In this document: positions 55,010 to 64,000 of the stretch, in pieces
How positions within the stretch are numbered: the first letter of the stretch is position 1
Layout of the letters: every line of letters begins with the position of its first letter
From: Petunia secreta
Taxonomy: Eukaryota > Streptophyta > Magnoliopsida > Solanales > Solanaceae
DNA: 64,000 nucleotides
Direction: 5' to 3'
NCBI GenBank assembly: GCA_029990175.1
Contig: JARKIP010000003.1
Span: 4,092,001 to 4,156,000 of the forward strand
The notes under the pieces: model-generated
What the model was told of the DNA's origin: nothing
The model's input: only the letters and a program-made list of their open reading frames with translations
The model's database searches: none
Position numbers and translations under genes: made by a program

Positions 55010-55388
55010 ATTACAGAAAGTCCATGAATACTGGAAAAGTCTTGCCTATTACCAAGACTTTGCATTGCGGACTTGCAGAGAAAATCTCTAAAAGTCTTGG
55101 CCATTGCTAAGACTTCCAGTTCTGCTGCAATTAGCACATATCACAGACTGTTTGTTATTTCCAAGACTTTAAGCCATGTTGCAAGGGTAAAGTTCTCTGC
55201 AACTATTCCCAAGAGTTTAAGCTCTGGTGCAATCAGCACCCTACATACACTTCTTGCCTATTGCCAAGACTCTATGGCCTGTTCAAGTGCCAACTTGCAG
55301 AGTAAGTCTCTGCAACCCTTGGCTTATAGCTAAGAGTTTAAGGTCTGGTGCAATGGGCACCTGGGAGAGACTTCTTGGCTATTGCCAA
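55010..55388. repeat. Degenerate tandem repeat cut by element C
   Basis: Irregular units built on CTTGGCCATTGCTAAGACTT and TTTAAGCTCTGGTGCAATCAGCACC. The array stops abruptly at 55388, where the LTR of element C begins. Confidence 0.65.
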
Positions 55389-58300
55389 TGTCACGCCCTA
55401 AAAAAATTATTGGTTAACTGCGGGTGCGAGTTTATTTATTTAAAGGCTCGTGACTGGTGTTCAAAAAGGTACAAATTTATTTAGAGAACTCGGAGTCGCC
55501 ACTTGACATAGTTTAAGGTGTGCCAAGTCACCAAAAGGTACCTCGGAACACCTCTGACTCGTCTAATGGTCTGCGTTTAGAGATTCGGGTAAGGTTCTCA
55601 GTTGACTCTCGGGAAGGTATTAGGCACCCTCAAGTCCTGTGCCGAGCACAGTTGCTTTATTGTCGCAATTTTAATTTATTAAATATGATTGTTATATCAA
55701 TGCCGTTAATTTTGAATTTGAACTTGGATTAAAAGAGTATCATTCATTTCCAACCTCACAGAGGATTGGACGAATTTACACTTTGATTCGTAGTAGATAA
55801 AACATATTACGCATTTCCAACCTCACAAAGGACTGGTCTATTTTAAAAGAATTTAATTGACTTCACCGAGACTATTAATAAAAGGTGAGTTGTTTGTCAA
55901 AATCATAAATGGGTTAAGCCCGTTGGCATCAATGAGCTGCCGTACAGATTATTTGCAAAAATTATCATATTTTTTCATTGATTAAAACACAAAATGAGTT
56001 TAATAATTTTTAGCCTAATAAGCAGACCGCAAGTCATACTTATAATTAAATTCAATCGTAGAAAACTTTCCTCGCTTCTATTTAATTTGCCTAATCGATC
56101 TAATTAAATATAACCGCTAAATTTGTCAAGCGACAAATTGGGACTCCCAAATTTGCCTTTATTAAAATATGGATTACGAAAGTATATATATATAATAGGT
56201 CATTTGTTAAATTGGGATAGCTTTATGGGTCTTTGAAAGGGAATAATTTTACAGCCTACATGCTTTCATTTCTACAATTGGGCATCATCTATTTGCATTA
56301 ACAGGCTGCATTTAAACTTATTCGCGAAAATAGCCATATTCTGGTTTTTTGTCCACCTAATAATCACCTCTTGCAAATATAATGTATGGCCAGATTTCAA
56401 AACGTCCTAACCATATTGCCTATTCGTATTACAACTCATTATTGAATAAGAGCTTTTAATTTGAAGTTTAACTAACAGTGAGATGGAAGCCATAAAATAA
56501 TGGCTGTTTATAAAAATAATGATTGTTTATAAAAAAAATGGATGTTTATCAAAATAGTTTAAGATACTGAGCGTTAGTGTCCAAAAGAACAAACATGTTG
56601 TTCAGTCCGTTCCTTCATGGATTAAATTTCTGAATTTGTTTTTTGAGCAAAATATTTGCTTTAAAAAAAAAAAAACTTTTCTCTTTCTTTCTAAAATCGT
56701 GTTACGTGGATACTAAATTTGTCAACTCTCATTTATGATTAAAGTGACTCAATGCAACCAAACTTCTCACGTTTCAAAGCTCCAAAAGATTTGTTGAAAA
56801 GTACTAGATGCATCAATTTTAATACATTTTTTCTTACATATTTTTTGCTTTTTAAATCAAAACAACATACATAAGTTGGTCAATGAAAGAACAAACATTC
56901 TATATATTAATTCTCATCACAACATGACATATAGACGCATTCTCAAATATCATAACATGACCATAATGAAAAAAAAAAAGAAGGTATAAAAATTACCTAA
57001 TGTGGAAGAAACGGCACCAGCAAGCAAAATTGAAAAGCAAACACCACAAAGCAACTGGAAACAGCCTCTTTTTTAGCCTTAAGCTTGACTATACCCTAAA
57101 GTTTATACCCCAAAAGACTCTTAAGTTTGAGTTCTTTTGGTTCTAAACCTTTTTACTTAAACAATGTACTTTTCTCAAGTTTCTAATGCCCTTTTTGCTC
57201 TCCCCTTTTTTTTTAATTTCAGCAGGTTGTTGGTTGTAATGAGGGCATTAAATGGCCCTATTTATGGCTGAAATTGAGAGCCAAAAGGTGGGGTGTGGAC
57301 TTGTACAAAAGTACAAGCCCACACCCTACACTTGAGTGCTTTTAGTCCCATTTTTCAAGCAAAAAGTACAGCAGCTGTAGAGGACTGTTTCAGCTACCAA
57401 AACAGCTTCCAAAAGCTGAAATGCTACAAGTAGGGTCCTCTAAAAGGACCCCCAATACTCATTACATAGACTAGAAGGTAACTAGGACCAACCAAGCAAA
57501 CTAATCAGCCCCAAGACTAAGCCTAAAATAAACCAAGCAAACATAAAACTAAACCAAAACTAATAGCAAACTGATTATACTTTCTTAGCCTAACTAAACA
57601 AAATAAACTAAGACTTTGCAAGAACCAAAGATTATACCAGATTTCCAACTTCTAGTTAAAGCCAACTAAACTACAAACTTTATTACTTCCTGAATGACAA
57701 AGCAAACCAAAGATTCCCATGCTTAAACAGAACAAAACACTTCATGCCTCTTTCAAGCTAAAAAAAAAACTAATAGGCAGATATATACTAATTGTCATGC
57801 TAGAACTAGGATCAAACCATGGCAGATTCACTCTCATACTTGCTTCTAACTGAGCGACAATCGAAACAAACTCAAGACATTGATATACATATAAAACTCA
57901 CTTAAACGGATAAGCTAAAATAGTCGTTTGGCATCCCATACTAAATTGGCTCAAACTTTATACACTAAACTGATACTCACACAAAACTAACATCAAATAA
58001 ATTGATCAAGACTCAAACTTTACTAACACATACAGAGGTCCATGCTTCCATACTACAAATTTAATTTTTCTGAAGAAACTGATCATTTCATATATATGGT
58101 TCAAACAACGTTTTTAAATAACGACACCAACACAATTACACTATCATCATGCTAGACTACAAGTAGAAATCTTTAAGCAAAGATTGAAAACGTAAACAAA
58201 GCAGGGTTTTTGCTTTCTAACCCGTCTAAAAACCAATGCCGAGCAAAAAGCTTACTCGTCAACGCGAATACAGCGTCGCTGCCCTCGCTGCCTCCGTTCA

Positions 58301-59341
58301 CACTGTCTCGCAGCCACTGTTTTCCGCCTCACTGCCTCGCTATCACTATAACAGCCTCCAACACTGCTTCGGCTTCATGCCTCGTTAATGCCTAAAAAAA
58401 AAACAGCCCCCTCCCCTCCTAAGAAATGCAGAACAACAACACCATACAAAACTCACATCCCCTCCAATCGTCTCATTGAAACATCATCATCACAGCCCCA
58501 AAACGATCTCATCACAGCCCCTACCAATGAAACACAAAGCAAAACCACCAATGCAACCCCAATACAAATCGTAACAGCCCCCTCCAATCGACACCATAAA
58601 CAGCCCCCCTCAATAACAAATCAAAACATCAAACAAAAAACAGAAAAAATGAATAAGAATGAGAAGAAAAAGAAAACAAGAACAGGAACGGTAAACGGGG
58701 AACACGGGCAGGGGAGAGGGGTTTTTGGGAGATGGGGTACAAGGGGTGACGGGGAAGGGTAAGGGGAAAGGAAAGAAGTAGAGAAAAACTAAAAACTCAC
58801 CGGATTTGGAAGTTTGACCGAGCTTTGACCGTCGATCTACTCTAAACCGTCGGGATTTTGAAGAAAATAATAGCGGAAATGGAAAGAGGGGGCCGAGATC
58901 TATAAAATGGTGTATTTTGGTATTTTTCCGGCCACCGGAGGTGGTGGCCGGCCGGCGGCCGAGTGGCGGACCCGCGGCAGGAGAAGAATTCCGGCGGGTG
59001 GTGGAGTTTTGGCAAGGGCTCGGCCAGTCAAAGACTTATGGGGGTGTGAGGGAGTAAAAAATGAGGGATTTGGTTTATATATTGTGAGTGTGGGCCGGGT
59101 TTGAGGGTATTGGGCTGGACTCAAATTAGTTGGGCTACTCTATTTTCATATCTAACCATTAAAGATATCTAGACTTGATTAAAATACACACACAACTAAA
59201 AATTAAAACCATATAAATTTTGCAATACTATCACAATTGAAATATTGAATCAAAGTTAAACACATAACAAGTAATTTTTGTTAATTTTCAAATTTTAACG
59301 ATCTAATTAAAGACAAATTTAGTAAAAATTAGGTGATTACA
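55389..59341 (-). repeat. 3' LTR of element C (3953 bp)
   Basis: On the minus strand it reads TGTAATCACCTAATTTT...GGGCGTGACA. It lacks about 100 bp present near the start of the A LTR. TATA box 1 at 59074-59081, donor-like site at 58800/58801, conserved 9-bp-stem hairpin at 58928-58951, TATA-like box 2 at 57258-57266, palindrome 57291-57326, PBS-like motif 55501-55511. Confidence 0.88.
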
Positions 59342-59357
59342 GCTGCCCCTCTTTGTT
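59342..59357 (-). promoter_or_regulatory. Polypurine tract of element C
   Basis: On the minus strand AACAAAGAGGGGCAGC, adjacent to the LTR. Its ACAAAGA pairs with TCTTTGT upstream, as in A. Confidence 0.8.
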
Positions 59358-59409
59358 TGGGAACACGAAGAGTTTTCGGACAAAGAAGTGATCAACAACT
59401 AATTTTGGC

Positions 59410-59528
59410 TTTTCGGTTCTAACCGAGAGCATGCTTTTCAGAATGGTGACCGTACCTTGAATTTCGGTTCTAACCGAGAACAAAGTTACCTACATATCCC
59501 CGGACTAAGGAATCAGGTCAGTGTAGTT
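59410..59528 (-). other. Second CR1-like block and hairpins (element C)
   Basis: Same motif order as 8861-8980, including two TCGGTTAGAACCGA-type hairpins (near 59412 and 59462 on the plus strand). Confidence 0.7.
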
Positions 59529-59989
59529 CCTCACGTGCGGCAGCTGGGACTACCGCATTCAAACAAAACGCTAGACCCCTTTAGACTCACTAAGACAATC
59601 CTGGACACTCTAGACTACTTAAGACGAAACTAGAGACTCTTCTAGACACACTTGGGGCTGATACTAGACACTCTAGACTGTTAAGAGGCTGTCGTTGCTG
59701 AGTACTGGTCGCTTGCTGGTGGTCGTTGCTTTTACAAGGAATGGAAATACAAGGAAAAATGTAAAATTACAATCCCTGGCCTAAATCTTCATGCTTCCTT
59801 GAGGTAAATCTTGGCTTTGAAAGACAACTCCATTGCCTGTTGTATGGGCAAGCATCATCTGAAACTTGAAATGGTTGCATCCGTTTCAACCAGGTCTTGA
59901 CTTGAAGCTGGGGATGGTTGCTATCTTCGAGCAGGACTAACTTGAGAAGGAAGTGGTTGCTATCTTTGAGCGCCAATGACTTGAACTAG

Positions 59990-60660
59990 ATGTGGGTGCT
60001 ATCTTCTAGCAAACATGACTTGAAAGGAAAATGATCGCTATCTTTTAGCAGATCTTGACATGGAAAGGAAATTAAGCTGTCTTTGAGCGAAACTGACTCG
60101 AAAGGGAAATGATCGCTATTATTTAGCAGATCTTGACATGGAAAGGAAATGACGCTATCTTTGAGCGTACTGACTCGAAAAGGAAATGATCGCTATCTTT
60201 TAGCAGATCTTGACATAGAAATGAAATGACGCTATCTTTGAGCGAAACTGACTCGAAAAGGAAGTGACCGCTATCTTTTAGCAAATCTTGACATAGAGAG
60301 GAAATGACGCTATCTTTGAGCGAAACTGACTCGAAAAGGAAAAAGATCGCTATCTTTTAGCAGATCTTGACATTGAAAGGAAATGACGCTATCTTTGAGC
60401 GAACTGACTCGAAAAGGAAATGATCGCTATCTTTTAGCAGATCTTGATATGGAAAAGAGATGAAGCTATCTTTGAGCGAACTGACTCGAAAAGGAAATGA
60501 TCGCTATCTTTTAGCAGATCTTGACATGGAAAGGAAATGACGCTATCTTTGAGCGAACTGACTCGAAAAAGAAATGATCGCTATCTTTTAGCAGATCTTG
60601 ATATGGAAAAGAAATGACATTGTGTTTTAGCGGGAATTGACTCGAAGAGAGAATGGAGTT
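59990..60660 (-). repeat. Tandem array, about 8 units of about 78 bp (element C 3' UTR)
   Basis: Reverse complement of the repeat at 7185-8460; the core GCAGATCTTGACAT recurs near 60048, 60130, 60205, 60282, 60362, 60438, 60517 and 60592. It has about half the copy number of A. Confidence 0.9.
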
Positions 60661-61294
60661 CCGTCTGACATCTAGCGCAACTATCCCAGTTCAAGTGGTC
60701 CTAGCTCTTTCTTAGCAACATAGCAAATGTCACACTTACTTTCTGCATCGTGGATACATCCTGTTTCGGATCTTGCAAATAAGCTTAGTGACTCTTGTTC
60801 TATTCTTCACAGTACTGTGGGATGAACAACGCCTAAAGCTTCTCCCAAACGTATCCACTCTTCATGATACAATTTTGGTATGTCGTCCTTCCGGCCTGAT
60901 GTGCCGTGCTGGGCTCCAATTATCAATGTTGATCATGACTTGCTGAGAACTTTCCCATTGCCGAGGGTGTGCCCTGCTCGCTGGAATTAAACCTGAATCC
61001 TGAAAGACAGAGTTTTGCAATTTTCTTTTGTTGCTCATGTGAGGTTAGCGCCGAAAGGCCGAGGAATTAATGATGAGGCAAGATGTACAAAATGGAATAA
61101 AAAGTTTAAGGGCGAAAGTCGTTTGGACAGGGAACGTCTTTCTGAAGAGGGAAACTTATCTGGCAATATACTGGCGGCCTTGATGATCATGACATGTATC
61201 TTGGATGACCTCGTCCGACCAGCGCCACTTGTTTGTTGAGAGTTGATCCACGGAAGATACCAAACCATAACCAAGTTGAGGTGACTCTCAAGTC
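60661..61294 (-). other. Non-coding 3' UTR of element C
   Basis: Reverse counterpart of 6535-7184 in element A. No ORF supported. Confidence 0.7.
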
Positions 61295-61397
61295 GACTAG
61301 TGGCGCCCTTTCGGGTTTTCGCCAACTAGCCTCTCTCTTTAATCTTTTGCCTCACTGTTTGTCTTGCGGCGCCTTCTCAGGTTTTCACCGACAAGAC
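61295..61397 (-). other. Tandem RNA hairpin pair HP1/HP2 (element C)
   Basis: On the minus strand HP1 is 61397-61361 (GTCTTG/CAAGAC, CGGTG/CGCCG, AAAA, CCT-GAGA-AGG). HP2 is 61331-61295 (CTAGT/ACTAG, GGCG/CGCC, AAAA, CCC-GAAA-GGG). Confidence 0.85.
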
Positions 61398-61509
61398 TTC
61401 TTTCTTTTCTCTTTTTTTTTTCTTTCTTTTTTTCTTTCTTTTTTTTTTCAATTCAATTTACAGCACCAACATCTCTTGAAACATGTGAATAGATGATACA
61501 AAAAATAAT

Positions 61510-61563
61510 AGAAGTTTGTTTTTATTTTATTTGATTTGTGAAATAAAATAAAAACAAACTTCT
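61510..61563 (-). other. Perfect AT-rich hairpin, 23-bp stem, 8-nt loop (element C)
   Basis: Arms 61510-61532 and 61541-61563 are exact complements; the loop is GATTTGTG on the plus strand. Stem identical to A, loop different. Confidence 0.88.
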
Positions 61564-61680
61564 GCCCCAGTTTAGCATGAAAAGGGGAATCTAAATTTCC
61601 TTTGATGTTGGCCGCAAACTTGGAAGCAAGTTTTGCGTCAATAAAAGAAAACAGGGAAAGAGGAATTTTCTTTTATTGCG

Positions 61681-61740
61681 ACCGCACCGAAATGGTTGCC
61701 TACGTATCCTTTTGAGAGGAATCAGGTCAGACGTAGCTCT
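61681..61740 (-). other. 3' UTR conserved block CR1 (element C)
   Basis: On the minus strand CTACGTCTGACCTGATTCCT, GGATACGTAGGCA and GGTGCGGTC, about 185 nt after the integrase stop. Confidence 0.75.
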
Positions 61741-61925
61741 AGGCAAATGCCCAGGTTTCTTTTGATGCTTTTCAGTTTCATTTCATGTTGATACAATTAC
61801 ATTGATTCCAGCCGAGAATATGTCTCGAAAGTACAATATTCAAAATGCTAATAAGGGATACAATTTGGGATAGCAAAAGAGAACAAAAGCCTTGCATTCA
61901 TCCCGAGTTGAAAGCCATCTTGGAG

Positions 61926-64000
61926 TCAAATGTAGTACCTCTTGACCGCGTCTGCATTGACGGGTATTTCAGTTGTCCTGCCTTCTGGATCTGTAAGGTA
62001 CAAGGCGCCATTTGGCAATACTTTCTTTACCAGGTATGGCCCTTGCCAATTTGGAGCAAATTTTCCTTTAGCTTCTTCCTGATGAGGAAAGATTCTTTTC
62101 AAGACTAATTGCCCTTCTTTCAAGTCGCGGAGGCGCACTTTCTTGTTGTAGGCTCGGGCCATTCTCTGTTGATACAATTGACCATGACAAACTGCATTGA
62201 GCCTCTTTTCATCAATGAATGACAACTGTTCCAATCGGGTTTTGACCCATTCTGTGTCCTCAATTTCTGCTTCCACAATGATTCTGAGAGATGGTATTTC
62301 AACTTCAGCGGGTATGACTGCTTCGGTTCCATATACCAATGAATATGAAGTGGCGCCTATGGAAGTGCGCACAGTTGTGCGGTAACCAAGCAGAGCGAAA
62401 GACAACTTCTCATGCCAGTCACGAGATCCTTGTATCATTTTCCTAAGGATCTTCTTGATATTCTTATTGGCTGCTTCAACCGCACCATTTGCCTTTGGTC
62501 GGTAAGGTGTGGAATTTCGGTGCATGATCTTGAATCTTTCACACACGTCATTCATTAAATGACTGTTCAGATTTGCCGCATTATCAGTGATGATGGTACT
62601 TGGGATACCAAAGCGACAAATAATGTTAGAATGAACGAAATCCACCACAGCTTTCTTGGTCACGGATTTGAGAGTCACGGCCTCAACCCATTTGGTGAAG
62701 TAATCTATTGCAACCAGAATGAATCTGTGCCCATTTGATGCTCTTGGTTCAATAGGCCCGATAACATCCATCCCCCACGCTGTAAAAGGCCAAGGGGCTG
62801 ACATTGTGTGCAACTCTAAAGGGGGTGAATGTATCAAATCACCGTGTACTTGGCATTGATGACACTTTCGCACAAAAGTAATGCAGTCATGTTCCATGGT
62901 AAGCCAGAAGTATCCTGCTCTGAGTACTTTCTTAGCTAACACGTGCCCGCTCATGTGGGGTCCACAGATCCCGGAATGCATGTCATTGAGAATTTTCGTG
63001 GCTTCAGTTGCATCCACGCATCTTAACAGTCCCAAATCAGGTGTCCTTTTGTACACCACCCCTCCACTCAGAAAGAAACCACTTGCCAGTCGTCGAAGCG
63101 TTCTCTTTTGATTATTTTCTGCCATTGGAGGATATGTCCCATCTTGAAGGAAATTCTTGACATCAAAGTACCACGGTTGACCGTCAATTTCTTCTTCAAT
63201 CACATTGCAGTATGCATGTTGGCTTTGGACCTGAATCTCTAACGGATCAATATGGGCTTTATCAGGATGGACAAGCATTGAGGCTAATGTAGCCAATGCG
63301 TCAGCCAGCTCATTATGTATTCTGAGAACATGTCTAAACTTTAGAACATCAAACTTTTGGCGAAGATCGTCCATACACTGCTTGTACATGATCAGCTTAA
63401 GGTCTCGAGTTTCCCATTCACCCTTCATTTGGCGTATCAAAAGATCTGAATCTCCGATCACCAGCAATTCTTTGATGTCCATGTCTAGAGCCATACGCAA
63501 ACCCATTATGCAAGCTTCATACTCAGATGTGTTATTAGTGCAACTGAAGCGGAGTTGGGCAGCTGCCGGATAGTAATGTCCCGTGGGAGAGATGAGGACT
63601 GCTCCAATGCCATGACCTTTTGAATTAGAAGCACCGTCAAAGTACATTTTCCATATGTGCTCTTCTTCATTAATCAACTCTTCAAGCACATCTACCTCCT
63701 CGTCAGGGAAGTAAGTCTTCAATGGCTCATAATCATCATCCACCGGATTTTCAGCCAAATGATCAGCTAAGGCTTGAGCTTTCATTGCAGTTCTGGTGAC
63801 ATAAACTATGTCAAATTCTGTGAGCAGGATCTGCCATTTTGCAAGCTTGCCAGTTGGCATCGGCTTTTGAAATATGTACTTCAATGGATCCATCCGGGAA
63901 ATCAGATAAGTGGTGTAGGACAATAAATAGTGTTTCAGCTTTTGTGCGACCCAAGTTAGGGCACAACACGTCCTTTCCAACAAAGTGTATCTGGCCTCAC
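61926..64000 (-). CDS. pol: pol of element C, 3' part (RNase H end, aRNH, integrase)
   Basis: The frame is open from the right edge (EARYTLLERTCCALTW, end of the first RNase H) to the stop at 61926-61928. It has the second RNase H (MYFDGASNSKG near 63645 to ADALATLASML near 63275), the integrase finger (HSGICGPHMSG through CHQCQVH near 62985-62845), the DDE core and the C-terminal GPYLVKKVLPNGALYL. The codon that is TGA in element A is arginine here. It shares ITDNAAN with A, where B has ITDNGAN. No frameshift. RT and gag lie outside the window. Confidence 0.94.
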   Translation of the reverse strand, partial: EARYTLLERTCCALTWVAQKLKHYLLSYTTYLISRMDPLKYIFQKPMPTGKLAKWQILLTEFDIVYVTRTAMKAQALADHLAENPVDDDYEPLKTYFPDEEVDVLEELINEEEHIWKMYFDGASNSKGHGIGAVLISPTGHYYPAAAQLRFSCTNNTSEYEACIMGLRMALDMDIKELLVIGDSDLLIRQMKGEWETRDLKLIMYKQCMDDLRQKFDVLKFRHVLRIHNELADALATLASMLVHPDKAHIDPLEIQVQSQHAYCNVIEEEIDGQPWYFDVKNFLQDGTYPPMAENNQKRTLRRLASGFFLSGGVVYKRTPDLGLLRCVDATEATKILNDMHSGICGPHMSGHVLAKKVLRAGYFWLTMEHDCITFVRKCHQCQVHGDLIHSPPLELHTMSAPWPFTAWGMDVIGPIEPRASNGHRFILVAIDYFTKWVEAVTLKSVTKKAVVDFVHSNIICRFGIPSTIITDNAANLNSHLMNDVCERFKIMHRNSTPYRPKANGAVEAANKNIKKILRKMIQGSRDWHEKLSFALLGYRTTVRTSIGATSYSLVYGTEAVIPAEVEIPSLRIIVEAEIEDTEWVKTRLEQLSFIDEKRLNAVCHGQLYQQRMARAYNKKVRLRDLKEGQLVLKRIFPHQEEAKGKFAPNWQGPYLVKKVLPNGALYLTDPEGRTTEIPVNADAVKRYYI

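Larger units (their letters stand above)
55389..64000 (-). mobile_element. Element C: Tat/Ogre-type Ty3/gypsy element, 3' part, minus strand
   Basis: 3' LTR, polypurine tract, 3' UTR with the same modules as A, and an intact pol from within RNase H to the integrase stop; it runs off the right edge. In pol it is close to A (almost identical where I aligned it), but its LTR is clearly more diverged from that of A. A 5-bp flank (GCCAA, 55384-55388) is available for a target-duplication check. Confidence 0.93.

Noticed and set aside
58388..58762. 124-aa ORF in the element C LTR (Thr/Pro/Lys-rich)
   Set aside because: Lies in non-coding LTR sequence; the equivalent region of the A LTR is not open in the same frame and no domain is visible.

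Overview
The window is plant nuclear DNA, most likely from a Solanaceae species. That assignment is an inference from the families of LTR retrotransposon, the AT-rich intergenic DNA and the common small inverted-repeat elements; there is no diagnostic host gene. Almost all of it is nested transposable elements. The only likely host gene is a small single-exon ORF at 24914-25267.

Layout. (1) 1-13085, plus strand: the 3' part of a very large Ty3/gypsy element of the Tat/Ogre type (element A: end of gag-pro, intron, RT-RNaseH-aRNH-INT, long 3' UTR, 4.0 kb LTR). It has a gag frameshift and a pol nonsense codon. (2) 13086-20710, plus strand: a Ty1/copia element of the Sirevirus type, cut on its left by element A. 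Its gag has its halves in the wrong order, pol is intact, and a split extra 3' ORF follows. (3) 20711-30826: AT-rich host DNA with the small gene, a perfect palindrome, foldback elements and a Mutator-like non-autonomous element with a 9-bp target duplication. (4) 30832-52889, plus strand: a complete 22 kb Tat/Ogre-type element (element B) with nearly identical 4.13 kb LTRs, a 5-bp target duplication (AGAAG), an 18-nt primer binding site, an upstream ORF1 with two stops, intact gag-pro and intact pol. (5) 52895-55388: host DNA with a degenerate tandem repeat. (6) 55389-64000, minus strand: the 3' part of a third Tat/Ogre-type element (element C), close to element A in pol, running off the right edge.

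How the genes work together. In A and B, gag-pro ends at a UAG that overlaps a 5' splice site. Removing an intron of about 190 nt joins gag-pro in frame to pol, so partial splicing could set the Gag:Pol ratio, as is known for Ogre elements. Pol carries RT, a first RNase H, a second archaeal-type RNase H (the Tat hallmark) and integrase.

The most interesting signal is in the 3' UTR, downstream of integrase. All three elements carry the same ordered set of non-coding modules: a conserved block (CR1), a 22-23 bp AT-rich perfect hairpin, an A-rich tract, a tandem pair of hairpins with an AAAA bulge and mostly GNRA-type tetraloops, a tandem-repeat array that differs between families, a second CR1-like block, and a polypurine tract inside a small hairpin. 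The paired hairpins show compensatory base changes between elements, which argues for a selected RNA structure of unknown function. The LTRs also look composite, with two conserved TATA boxes and a conserved 5' splice-site-like sequence.
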